Shown piece after piece: positions 8,297 through 15,400 of a DNA stretch of 22,293 bases. The position numbers were made by a program, and so were the translations under genes. The stretch comes from Pseudomonadota bacterium (GTDB lineage Bacteria > Pseudomonadota > Gammaproteobacteria > Burkholderiales > Thiobacillaceae), in assembly GCA_021802595.1 (NCBI GenBank), contig JAJZRT010000010.1, forward strand, positions 1 through 22,293, given 5' to 3'. Numbering within the stretch: the stretch's first letter is position 1; each line of letters opens with the position of its first letter. The notes below the pieces were generated by a model that searched no databases, was not told where the DNA came from, and worked only from the letters and a program-made list of their open reading frames with translations.

Positions 8297-8641
8297 ATGA
8301 AATACAAAGGTAACTGCCATTGCGGCCAAGTCGCCTTCGAGGTCGAGGGCGAACTTACGCAGGTTACGGAGTGCAACTGCTCAATCTGTTCAAAGAAGGG
8401 CGCGCTTCAGTGGGGGGTTTCACCCGCAAGTTTTCACTTGCTCACATCTGCGGAAAGCGTAGCTACCTACACATTCGGTGAGGAAACCATTAAACATCGC
8501 TTCTGCCCAAAATGTGGCGTTCACACGTTTGCCGAAGGGATTCTCTTGGGTAGGTCAATGGTTGTGGTCAACGCCTGTTGTCTTGATAGCATCGAGTTGT
8601 CGTCGCTTCCCGTGAAGCACTTCGACGGTCGCTCGCTGTAG
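8297..8641 (+). CDS. GFA family zinc protein (first copy)
   Basis: This 114-residue protein belongs to the GFA (glutathione-dependent formaldehyde-activating enzyme-like, CENP-V/GFA) family. The zinc ligand pattern is complete: C7-x-C9, then C26-x-C28-x-x-C31, then C70-x-x-C73. GFA proteins of this size occur widely, and most have no proven reaction; S-hydroxymethylglutathione formation is known only for a founding member and is disputed. I chose the ATG at 8297 because AAGGA at 8284-8288 is well spaced; the longer TTG start at 8264 adds sequence without zinc motifs. It probably acts in the cytoplasm. It follows the peroxiredoxin gene by 57 bases. Confidence 0.85.
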   Translation: MKYKGNCHCGQVAFEVEGELTQVTECNCSICSKKGALQWGVSPASFHLLTSAESVATYTFGEETIKHRFCPKCGVHTFAEGILLGRSMVVVNACCLDSIELSSLPVKHFDGRSL

Positions 8642-8684
8642 TCCATTATGACGCCCAATTTGATCGTTGACCGTCCGATTCCTC

Positions 8685-8691
8685 GCCTAAC
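8685..8691 (+). repeat. attC-like core heptamer GCCTAAC downstream of GFA 1
   Basis: A second RYYYAAC-type core lies 44 bases after the stop of the first GFA gene. It and the GTTAGAC at 9010-9016 bracket the IS110 remnant, consistent with an insertion into or near a former attC site. Confidence 0.35.
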
Positions 8692-8749
8692 CTGTTTATA
8701 AATATCGTATCGTGCAACAGGTAGCAAATGGCGAACCTCCACAGCCCCC

Positions 8750-8903
8750 CCCTTGCCGATCAAGCAGGCAATTGCGCCATGAGCGGCAATAGGTCAGCTC
8801 GCGGAACCTTGGCCTGACCAGCACCGAATTTGCTGGCCTCATTTATTCAATATGCAGCAAACACATTCTTGGCGAGATCAATCTCTATCGAGATAATGCT
8901 CAT
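8750..8903 (-). pseudogene. IS110-family transposase 5' remnant
   Basis: Read on the minus strand from the ATG at 8903, the frame gives MSIISIEIDLAKNVFAAY, then an in-frame TGA, then continues as NEASKFGAGQ and AKVPRADLLPLMAQLP. After a one-base shift CLIG follows. D-x-AKNVF near the N-terminus, the KVPRA-L motif and LPxCLIG are the expected order at the start of IS110-family DEDD transposases. Recognisable homology stops near 8750. The upstream side carries GGGGAGG before the ATG. With a stop, a frameshift and most of the protein missing, it is a dead relic. Confidence 0.8.
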
Positions 8904-9009
8904 GGGCCTCCCCTTTTGTTGTCTTGATGTGGTTCTGAAAACCATCATGGCACGTGTTGCCGACCACAGCTTCCGTCGCAATCTCGGGACGGGGAACCCC
9001 TTTTCATTC

Positions 9010-9016
9010 GTTAGAC
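9010..9016 (+). repeat. attC-like crossover core GTTAGAC before GFA 2
   Basis: GTTAGAC matches the GTTRRRY crossover core at the end of attC sites. The GTG start of the next gene lies 15 bases downstream and its stop overlaps a GCCTAAC, so the interval 9011-9469 has the layout of an integron gene cassette of about 460 bp. Confidence 0.4.
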
Positions 9017-9030
9017 AATAGGAGCACACC

Positions 9031-9468
9031 GTGCGCGGCAAATGCCTTTGCGGAGAGGTCGAATTTGAGATCGTCGGTACATTACCGAGGCTCTACCGAT
9101 GCCACTGCTCTCTTTGCAGAAAGCAGGGTGGTTCCACGTCAAACACGGCAACCATAGTAAGCGCTGAGAATTTCCGGTGGCTTTCTGGCCAGGAGCATAT
9201 TTCTTCTTGGGTTAAGAACACAGGCTTCCGATCCGACTTTTGTTCAAAGTGCGGGGCTCCCGTGCCAAATCCGCTCAGAGGCATTCCCTATTTTTGGGTG
9301 CCAATCGGCCTGCTCGATGACAGCCAACAACAACTTGAAATTGCTGCTCATCTATTTGTTGGATCAAAAGCACCATGGGAGATGATCGCGTCACAAGGAG
9401 AGCAATATGAAACCGCGCCCGCATTATCCGAGTTCATTTCGTTGCTGCACTCGAACGGCCATGCCTAA
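9031..9468 (+). CDS. GFA family zinc protein (second copy)
   Basis: This 145-residue protein is a second CENP-V/GFA family member. Its zinc ligand pattern is C5-x-C7, C24-x-C26-x-x-C29 and C71-x-x-C74. It is longer than the neighbouring copy and clearly not a recent duplicate of it. The start is a GTG at 9031 with AGGAG at 9020-9024. Its stop TAA lies inside a GCCTAAC heptamer (9463-9469), typical of integron cassettes where the gene ends at the attC border. The substrate is unknown. GFA and GNAT genes are frequent cargo in cassette arrays. Confidence 0.87.
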   Translation: MRGKCLCGEVEFEIVGTLPRLYRCHCSLCRKQGGSTSNTATIVSAENFRWLSGQEHISSWVKNTGFRSDFCSKCGAPVPNPLRGIPYFWVPIGLLDDSQQQLEIAAHLFVGSKAPWEMIASQGEQYETAPALSEFISLLHSNGHA

Positions 9469-9469
9469 C
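9463..9469 (+). repeat. attC-like core GCCTAAC overlapping the GFA 2 stop
   Basis: A third RYYYAAC-type heptamer, overlapping the stop codon of the second GFA gene. No closing GTTRRRY follows before the GNAT start at 9529, so the rest of the site appears lost. Confidence 0.35.
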
Positions 9470-9528
9470 ATGTGCTTGATCTGCCCTCACGCTTGATTAT
9501 GCGTCACCACTATCTGGCTCCGTAGCAA

Positions 9529-10518
9529 ATGGCTGATCTGATTGAGATTGAAACTCAGCGTCTTCGTTTACGACAATGGCTACCTGCTGACCGCGAGCCG
9601 TTTGCCGCACTCAACTCAGATTCAAGAGTGATGGAGTTCTTTCCCTCCCTCCTCACATGCGCAGAGAGTGACGCCATGGCTGACCGTTGTCAGTCACTCA
9701 TTGAAGAACGTGGGTGGGGCTTCTGGGCAGCGGAATGCAAAGCCACACGAGAGTTCATTGGGTTTGTCGGCCTACATACGCCATCCGCTGAACTTCCCTT
9801 CTCTCCTTGCGTAGAGGTCGGGTGGCGTCTCGCGTTTCAGCATTGGGGCAAAGGGTTCGCGACGGAAGCCGCGTCAGAGGCTCTTCGTGTTGGGTTTCAA
9901 TTACTCCGCTTACGAGAAATTGTGTCCTTCACCACACTCGGCAACCGCAGATCTCGCGCAGTTATGGAGCGTTTAGGCATGCGTGAGTCTGGCACCTTTG
10001 AGCATCCTCATGTTCAGGAAAGTAGTGGCCTTCGTCATCATTGTCTGTACCGTTTGTCCTCAGCAGCCATACCGATCATCACCGTGACTTACGCCTACCG
10101 TAAAGCCAAAGAACAAGACCGAGAAGCGATCTATCAACTGTATCGCTTGGTCATGCGTGGTTTCATTTCTGACATCTGGGGCTGGGATGAGCAGTGGCAA
10201 CGAACCGATTTTTCCACCCACTATGATCCTCATGGCGTTACGCTGGCATTGCAAGATGGCGAGCTGGTCGGGTATTCCCATGTCGAGCAGCGAGACGGCC
10301 AACTATTCATACGAATGATCGTTGTTCATCCACGTTACCAGCGGAAAGGTATTGGAAAGAAACTGCTTGAGTCTGTTATCGCATCGGCTGGCGAGCAATC
10401 CAAGAGCGTCGGATTGGAGGTCTTCAAAATCAATGACGTGGCAAGAACATTCTATGAAAGACATGGCTTCAATGTGAGGGGTGAAACCCCAACCAGCCAT
10501 ATCATGGTTCATCCATAA
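9529..10518 (+). CDS. Two-domain GNAT acetyltransferase
   Basis: This 329-residue protein contains two GNAT acetyltransferase domains, each expected to transfer an acetyl group from acetyl-CoA to an amine. Domain 1 (about residues 1-178) is RimJ/RimL-like: IETQRLRLRQW at the N-terminus, the acetyl-CoA loop HWGKGFATEAA and NRRSRAVMERLGM. Domain 2 (about 185-329) is Acetyltransf_1-like, with IVVHPRYQRKGIGKKLLE as the Q/R-x-x-G-x-G/A loop and FYERHGF near the end. The junction is continuous with no frameshift. No good ribosome site is visible before the ATG, but the flank is shared with the inverted fragment at 11230-11405. Substrates are unknown. It could be a cassette gene. Confidence 0.87.
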   Translation: MADLIEIETQRLRLRQWLPADREPFAALNSDSRVMEFFPSLLTCAESDAMADRCQSLIEERGWGFWAAECKATREFIGFVGLHTPSAELPFSPCVEVGWRLAFQHWGKGFATEAASEALRVGFQLLRLREIVSFTTLGNRRSRAVMERLGMRESGTFEHPHVQESSGLRHHCLYRLSSAAIPIITVTYAYRKAKEQDREAIYQLYRLVMRGFISDIWGWDEQWQRTDFSTHYDPHGVTLALQDGELVGYSHVEQRDGQLFIRMIVVHPRYQRKGIGKKLLESVIASAGEQSKSVGLEVFKINDVARTFYERHGFNVRGETPTSHIMVHP

Positions 10519-10746
10519 CTCTGCGTATATGGACTTCCCGGACCAGAATACTCCAACTTGATTGGAGGCAGCTTCGTTTGCCTGCTCAGGCTGGGTGGCC
10601 GGGCTCAAAACAACCATACCCACCAAATCGCACTGTCTTACGCCGTGCTTCGCTGCAGTAGGTTGTTGATCATGGCTTCGATAGTCAGCATATGTCCTTG
10701 AAACATCGTAACGCTTCAGTCGCTACCTTTTACCTTGGACTCGAAC
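10519..10746. other. Intergenic region upstream of alpA copy 1
   Basis: No gene is recognised here. A stem of CTCCAA (10551-10556) and TTGGAG (10562-10567) with a five-base loop lies 32 bases after the GNAT stop and could act as a weak terminator, although no T run follows. The rest should contain the alpA promoter. Confidence 0.35.
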
Positions 10747-11118
10747 ATGAATGACAATCCATCACAGCGAATAGCCGTTCACGAGCATACAGTTCACGAT
10801 GATTGCCGCCCCGAGGACGACAAGTTACCGCATCTATTGCTCCAGAGCACTCTTCCCTTCAGACGCACCATTCGACGCACTGAGTTGCGTCAACTGGTGC
10901 CGCTGGCTGACACGACGATCTACGATATGGAGAAGCGCGGCGAATTTCCGCGCCGCTTCAATCTGACGGCGCGTTGCGTGGTGTGGGATCTGGCCGAGGT
11001 GGAGGCCTGGATAGCCGCGCGACGGCAGGCTTCCAACTCGGATCAACTGAAGCGGGCTCCCTCGCCCGATGTGCGCCAACGCAAGCGCCGTCCCGTCAAA
11101 GCAGTGCCTCCGTCGTGA
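10747..11118 (+). CDS. AlpA-type regulator (copy 1, full length)
   Basis: This 123-residue protein is an AlpA/MerR-like helix-turn-helix regulator of the kind that controls integrase or excision genes in phage-like islands. The DNA-binding part is about residues 48-95: RRTELRQLVPLADTTIYDMEKRGEFPRRFNL, then VVWDLAEVEAWIAARRQ. The tail is basic (RQRKRRP), which would favour DNA contact. I chose the ATG at 10747; an in-frame TTG at 10735 is possible and the ribosome site is weak for both. The last part overlaps the 3' remnant of a convergent integrase gene by 23 bases. Most of the gene is repeated at 21279-21545. Confidence 0.85.
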   Translation: MNDNPSQRIAVHEHTVHDDCRPEDDKLPHLLLQSTLPFRRTIRRTELRQLVPLADTTIYDMEKRGEFPRRFNLTARCVVWDLAEVEAWIAARRQASNSDQLKRAPSPDVRQRKRRPVKAVPPS

Positions 11119-11215
11119 GCACTTTCAGGGATGGCGGCAGCAACGTAGGCGTGTGCGGCTTGCCCGCCACCCAAGCGTCAATCATGTCGGCCCATTCTTG
11201 TAGCGTGTGACGGCG
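10852..11215. repeat. Direct repeat, left copy (364 bp)
   Basis: This segment matches 21279-21642 in the same orientation with no gaps and about 31 mismatches by hand count (about 91% identity). It spans most of alpA and the last 40 or so codons of a minus-strand integrase. The match stops sharply at both ends: at 10852 inside alpA and at 11215 inside the integrase tail. Confidence 0.93.
11096..11215 (-). pseudogene. 3' remnant of a tyrosine integrase gene
   Basis: On the minus strand this encodes only the last 40 or so residues of an integrase (EWADMIDAWVAGKPHTPTLLPP, ending LTTEALL and TGA at 11098-11096). The intact relative at 21523-22293 has EWADMIDAWIAGKSHTPTLL in the same place. The catalytic residues are absent and the sequence beyond 11215 is unrelated, so this is a dead end fragment. 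Confidence 0.9.
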
Positions 11216-11229
11216 TCATCGCGTCGCGC

Positions 11230-11373
11230 TCAGTACGTGTGAGCAAAGACGGGAAATACCCAATACCCCATGACTCTTGGGTCGGAGTCGAGCGCGGCGA
11301 AAAGCTCACGTTCGGCTGGTTGCCACTGCCGTAGGCGGAGGCGTTCAGTCTCGATCTCGATCAATTTATCCAT
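11230..11373 (-). pseudogene. Inverted 5' fragment of a GNAT acetyltransferase gene
   Basis: From an ATG at 11373 this minus-strand frame gives MDKLIEIETERLRLRQWQPA then ERELFAALDSDPRVM, closely matching the first 35 residues of the GNAT protein encoded at 9529. The similarity then blurs (FPVFAHTY versus FPSLLTCAE) and a stop follows. Upstream DNA is also related: ATGCGTCACC and AGCAAATGG occur before both starts. It is a diverged, inverted, truncated relative, not a recent copy, and cannot form an acetyl-CoA site. Confidence 0.85.
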
Positions 11374-11414
11374 TTGCTGTGGAAGCCGGGCGACGGTGAC
11401 GCATTCACAAGTTT

Positions 11415-12914
11415 TCAACTGACGTCGCCCCCACCCAATGCCTGATACAAAGCGGCGCTATCGACGAGGCGTTGCGCCTGAGCCGCAGCCAGGCCGAGAC
11501 GGGTCTGCTGCGCTTGCTGCTGGGCGATGAGCAGTTGCACATAGCTGGACGCGCCTAGTTGGTACTGCCGCTCGACCGAGCGCAGGGAGCCCTGCGCCGC
11601 CTCATCGGCGGCGGCGAGCGCGGCCAGTACCTGCGCATCGTTTTCCACCGCGCGCAGAGCATCGGCGACATTGCGCAACGCCTCCAGCACGACGCCCTGG
11701 TAGTTGGCGGCAGCGGCGTCGAAGGCCGCGAGTGCCGCGCGCTTTTCTGCCGGCAGCCCCGGGTTGAATAGCGGCTGAGTCAACTGGCCTACAACGCTCC
11801 ATACCGCCGAGCTGCCGCCAAACAGGGCGCCGGTGGTCAGGGCTTGGCTGCCGAGGTTGGCGCTCAGGTTGATCTGGGGGTAGAGCCTGGCCACAGCCAC
11901 GCCGTATTCGGCATTGGCCGCGTGCAACAAGGCTTCGGAGGCTTGAATGTCCGGACGACGGCGTACCAGTTCAGAGGGTACGACCAGCGGCAGTTCGGTC
12001 GGCAGGGTGAAATCCGCCAAGGTGAAATCCGGGATGCCGCCCGCGCCCGGAGCATGACCGGAGAGCACGGCGAGCAGATGCTCGGTTTGCTGCATCTGCT
12101 TGCGCAGCGTAGGCAGTTCGGCGCGCGTCTGCTCCACCAGGGTTTGCAGGGCCAGTGCCTCATCCGGTGCAGCCTGCCCAAGACGCACGCGCTCGCGGGC
12201 TACGTGCAGTTGTTCTTCCTGAGCGCTCAGGATGGCTGCCGTGGCCTCGATTTGCGCGGCGAGTCTGGCCCGCGCGATGGCTGTGGTGGCGATATTGCCC
12301 GCCAGGCTCAGGCGCGCGGCCTCTAACTCGTAGCGCCGGTAATCCGCACGGGCGGCCAGAGCCTCCAGCGCGCGGCGATTGCCGCCGGCGAGATCGAGGT
12401 TGTAGCGCACGCCCACGCTGGCGTTGTACAGGCTGAATTCCCGCGCATCGCCCACCTGCCCAAGGGTGCTGGGATTGATGCGTTGACGCTGGGCGCCGAG
12501 TCCGGCATCAACCTGCGGGTACAGTGTTGACCCCGCTTGTGCCGAATAGAGTTCCTGCGCCTGCCGCAAGGTGGCCTTGGCGGAAGCCAGAGTCGGACTG
12601 GCCTGAAAGGCCTGCTCGATCAGCGCATCGAGCTTGGATGAACCCAAGCTCCGCCACCACTGCGCGCCCACGCTCGCACCGGCGTTAAAGCGCTGCGCAC
12701 CTCCCAATGCCATAGGTGCGGATGCCGTTTCCGCCGGCAAAGGCATCACTGTGTAGTCGGGTGCGTCAGGGGCCGCCGGCCGTTTGAAATCCGGTCCGGC
12801 GGCACAGCCTGCCAGCAATCCGGCAAGGATCAATGCCATGAGTGCGCGAACGGGTTTGTAGTCGGTCTTCGTGCGATGAACGCCGAGACTACGCGTCACT
12901 TCATTGTTGCCCAT
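11415..12914 (-). CDS. NodT-type outer-membrane efflux lipoprotein
   Basis: This 499-residue protein belongs to the outer-membrane factor family (TolC-like, NodT group) that forms the exit duct of tripartite exporters. It has a lipobox LAGC with C37, the early WWRSLGSSKLDALIEQAFQ motif, two OEP repeats with long helical, Ala/Gln-rich stretches, and the family's VPSELVRRRPDIQASEALL and NAEYGVAVARLYPQINLS motifs. I chose the ATG at 12914, which overlaps the cytochrome stop by 14 bases and gives a complete signal; an ATG at 12839 would leave a very short one. It is the last gene of the minus-strand operon and the likely partner of the adaptor and ABC genes upstream. Confidence 0.93.
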   Translation of the reverse strand: MGNNEVTRSLGVHRTKTDYKPVRALMALILAGLLAGCAAGPDFKRPAAPDAPDYTVMPLPAETASAPMALGGAQRFNAGASVGAQWWRSLGSSKLDALIEQAFQASPTLASAKATLRQAQELYSAQAGSTLYPQVDAGLGAQRQRINPSTLGQVGDAREFSLYNASVGVRYNLDLAGGNRRALEALAARADYRRYELEAARLSLAGNIATTAIARARLAAQIEATAAILSAQEEQLHVARERVRLGQAAPDEALALQTLVEQTRAELPTLRKQMQQTEHLLAVLSGHAPGAGGIPDFTLADFTLPTELPLVVPSELVRRRPDIQASEALLHAANAEYGVAVARLYPQINLSANLGSQALTTGALFGGSSAVWSVVGQLTQPLFNPGLPAEKRAALAAFDAAAANYQGVVLEALRNVADALRAVENDAQVLAALAAADEAAQGSLRSVERQYQLGASSYVQLLIAQQQAQQTRLGLAAAQAQRLVDSAALYQALGGGDVS

Positions 12915-13365
12915 AGAAATGCTCCACGAATGGTTTGCGGAAACTTTGATGGCAGGCCAGACAGCTGTTTTGCAGCGTCGCGAAGGATGAAATAACGGCT
13001 TGCCCATCCCTGCGGTTGGCAGCCTGCTCCAGTGCCCGCGCTGCCTGGTGCGTCTTCTCGTCATGCCCCTTGAATTTTCCAGCATCGGCGCCGACAAACT
13101 TCAGGATGCGCATCTTTTCTACCAGCGGAGGCTGTGGGTGATCAGCAATCAACGGTGCGATTTTTGCCACCGTCTCCCAATCCTCACGGGAGATCCCATC
13201 CGTAACGTCCCGCATGTTCTCACCCAGGTCTTGCATGATCTTGCGTAGCGCTAACGGCTTGGCCTTGTCGGCGTCAACGGCCCAAGCCTGCGAGCAGGTG
13301 CTCGCAAAAAGCGAGCTGATAACTGTGGCTGCGAAATAAACTTTGAATCGATGTCGGTTTTGCAT
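12901..13365 (-). CDS. Exported monohaem cytochrome, c'/c556-like
   Basis: This 154-residue protein has a signal peptide (residues about 1-29, ending ASTCSQAWA) and one C-terminal haem-binding motif C135-L-A-C138-H139. A single haem motif near the C-terminus of a short helical protein is the layout of cytochromes c' and c556. Met45 or Met51 near the start of the mature part could be the sixth ligand. It should be periplasmic and might carry electrons or bind small gas molecules. AAGGAGA sits six bases before the ATG. It follows the LpxR-like gene by 71 bases and overlaps the NodT-type gene. Confidence 0.86.
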   Translation of the reverse strand: MQNRHRFKVYFAATVISSLFASTCSQAWAVDADKAKPLALRKIMQDLGENMRDVTDGISREDWETVAKIAPLIADHPQPPLVEKMRILKFVGADAGKFKGHDEKTHQAARALEQAANRRDGQAVISSFATLQNSCLACHQSFRKPFVEHFYGQQ

Positions 13366-13436
13366 GGAAATCTCCTTGAAATAGTTGGTCAGTGTTTTGA
13401 GGGATATTCAGTGCGTGTAACGCTCCCCGCGCCTCA

Positions 13437-14672
13437 CTAAAATTCGACGCTCAGCGCGATGGAGCCGTAAGCCTGATTGGCGTCCTGTTCCTCGAACTCA
13501 CGCGTGCGATAAACACGCATGACGGCCAATCTGACACCATGCCCAGCCACGATTCCCTGCGCGCTGATGCCGACCGCCGCTTGGGCTACCCAGGGACGGC
13601 GGGTCACGCTGTGGCTGGATTGAAAGAGGTTTCCATCGAGGGAAAAGTCATAGGCGACAGCCTTGGCTTCCAATGTTCCGAAGAGATGCACACCAGGACG
13701 TGGCCGACTGGCGGCCGGGACGGAATCGCTTGATTTGCCGTGGAGGGAGGCGGCCGATGGCGGGCGGTTCTCGGCGCCGGGCCGGATGGGATAGCTGCCG
13801 AAATCATTCGGCAGATTCCAGCCGATGCGACCTTCGACGCCCAACGTGGCGGAAGTCTCGATATTGCCTATCCTGAGCCCTAGCGAACGGATCGAATCGG
13901 CGGAGAAACCCGGGATGATTGCCCCGGGCCCACGAAACTCCCTGAATTTGCGGTCCAGGGCCAATTGAAAGGCCGGCTCGTTTTCCAACTGATTGTCCCA
14001 GCCCAAGAACTTGGGTTCGCCGATCGCGTCATGGACCAGGTTCTGCGATTCTTCCGCCAGCGACCAGGGGCCGATCACGCCGAGCGTGATCTCGCGCGTG
14101 TCGAGCATTTCACGATTCGACTCGGGTTCGTGTTTTCGCCGGTTCCACGCCAACCCCAAATAGAGCAATCCGGCGTAGGGTCTGTCATCGGTGATCAGAT
14201 CCGTCCTGGTGTAATCCTCCGGCGTATACATGGACTGGCCGAACCTGACCACCACGTTTTGGATGGCTTCAGGATTGTCGGCACCAGCCCAGAATCCGGG
14301 GTTCACGAACCGGATGAGTTGCGCGTGCAGCCGGATCGGCGCAGGGAGGCACTCGGGCCGCAGCGTGCCGGGGATGTCTTGCGAAACCAGGGTGAACGCC
14401 ACGCCATTCGTGTAGTTCTGGTCGGTGCCGGTGAACAGGTCGTTTTCCAGCCTCGCCGTGCCGCCGCGTAGTCTGAGTGTTTCTTCCGCTGCGCAATCCC
14501 CGGTGCCGGCAGCGCCTTCATTGACGGCTTGGGCCAAGGCTGGTGAGAGAAAAACATTCATCGCCAGCGCCAATGCCAGTGCGGTCTGTCCCAGGTTATG
14601 CGGGACAAACGGGTTCTCGGAGTGGGGCGCGCGCATGACTTCAGGCGCCGCGCCGAGAAAGCCGTGGATCAT
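13437..14672 (-). CDS. LpxR-like lipid A deacylase (DUF2219)
   Basis: This 411-residue protein resembles the outer-membrane 3'-O-deacylase LpxR, which removes acyl chains from lipid A. The signature E-N77-D78-LFTGTDQNYT-N89-G matches the active-site region of LpxR (catalytic Asn-Asp, and the Thr-Asn pair). DRPYAG (163-168) and the GPWSLAEESQNLVH segment are also family hallmarks. It ends in Phe, as outer-membrane barrels usually do. A hydrophobic export signal lies at about residues 28-48 (LGQTALALALAMNVF, then ALAQA). The start at 14672 overlaps the upstream stop as ATGA; an ATG at 14636 would give a more normal signal length. Its presence in an efflux operon is unusual. Confidence 0.87.
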   Translation of the reverse strand: MIHGFLGAAPEVMRAPHSENPFVPHNLGQTALALALAMNVFLSPALAQAVNEGAAGTGDCAAEETLRLRGGTARLENDLFTGTDQNYTNGVAFTLVSQDIPGTLRPECLPAPIRLHAQLIRFVNPGFWAGADNPEAIQNVVVRFGQSMYTPEDYTRTDLITDDRPYAGLLYLGLAWNRRKHEPESNREMLDTREITLGVIGPWSLAEESQNLVHDAIGEPKFLGWDNQLENEPAFQLALDRKFREFRGPGAIIPGFSADSIRSLGLRIGNIETSATLGVEGRIGWNLPNDFGSYPIRPGAENRPPSAASLHGKSSDSVPAASRPRPGVHLFGTLEAKAVAYDFSLDGNLFQSSHSVTRRPWVAQAAVGISAQGIVAGHGVRLAVMRVYRTREFEEQDANQAYGSIALSVEF

Positions 14673-15400
14673 TCGGTTTTGCCGCGCGCTGGTACGATCC
14701 GTTCCGAGCTGTCCGCCACCAACCGGTCGAGCAAGTCGTGCATGACGCGATTGATGGTGCCGAACCGACGCCCGTCCACGAGCATCGCCTGCGGCGTCTG
14801 GATGTCGCGGCCGTCAATGAGATCTCCGGCGCCGTGAGCGATGATCTGCCGCGCGCTGTCCGGCGTCGTCTCCAGATGGAACTGCAGGCCGACGATGCGT
14901 TCGTCGTAAACGAAGGCCTGGTTCGCGCAGCCGGCGCTGCGCGCGACGCGCACCGCCCCTGCGGGGATGTCGAAGGTATCCCCGTGCCAGTGGAATACGT
15001 CAAGCTGCGCGGGGAATGCGGCGAATAGACTGGAAGCGGCTGCGGATTCCGTCTTTTCGACCGGAAACCAGCCGATTTCCTTTTCCGCATTGGCGTATAC
15101 CCTTGCGCCCAGCACATCGGCGACAAGCTGCGCCCCGAGGCAGATGCCGAGCACGCGCCGGCCTGCGGTGATGGCCCGCTCGATGAAGCGTTTCTCGTCC
15201 ACCAGCCACGGGTAGTCGGCCTCCTCGTAGATGTTCATGGGGCCGCCCATCACCACCAGCAGGTCCACCGCATCGACAGCCGGCAGGGGATCGCCACGGT
15301 AGAAGTGCGTCGCGCCGAGCGTGTGCCCGCCGCGCCGAACCCAGTCCTCGATGCTTCCGAGCCCTTCGAACGCCACGTGCTGCAGGTAATGAACATTCAT
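14669..15400 (-). CDS. Class I glutamine amidotransferase-like protein
   Basis: This 243-residue protein has the class I amidotransferase (GuaA-type) fold. The nucleophile lies in GICLGAQL (C87), and the partner H175-x-E177 lies in QFHLETT, so the triad is complete. MGGPMNIYEE and HWHGDTFDIP are further family motifs. Stand-alone members hydrolyse glutamine or related gamma-glutamyl amides; the substrate here is unknown. AAGGAGA is well spaced before the ATG. It overlaps the genes on both sides by four bases (ATGA), so it is translated as part of the operon. Confidence 0.9.
   Translation of the reverse strand: MNVHYLQHVAFEGLGSIEDWVRRGGHTLGATHFYRGDPLPAVDAVDLLVVMGGPMNIYEEADYPWLVDEKRFIERAITAGRRVLGICLGAQLVADVLGARVYANAEKEIGWFPVEKTESAAASSLFAAFPAQLDVFHWHGDTFDIPAGAVRVARSAGCANQAFVYDERIVGLQFHLETTPDSARQIIAHGAGDLIDGRDIQTPQAMLVDGRRFGTINRVMHDLLDRLVADSSERIVPARGKTE

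Larger units (their letters stand above)
8642..9030. other. Intergenic region with IS110 remnant and attC-like cores
   Basis: This 389-base gap between the two GFA genes contains a GCCTAAC heptamer at 8685-8691, a broken IS110-family transposase start on the minus strand, and a GTTAGAC heptamer at 9010-9016. Short open frames at 8830-9021 (+) and 8847-9041 (-) do not encode intact genes. Confidence 0.6.

Noticed and set aside
8990..9002. GGGGAACCCC as a terminator or attC stem
   Set aside because: The stem is too short, with only a two-base centre and no T run. It is close to GTTAGAC but does not pair with any sequence near 8685 that I can see.
10303..10626. 107-codon minus-strand frame at the end of the GNAT gene
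   Set aside because: Most of it is antisense to the second GNAT domain, and no motif supports it.
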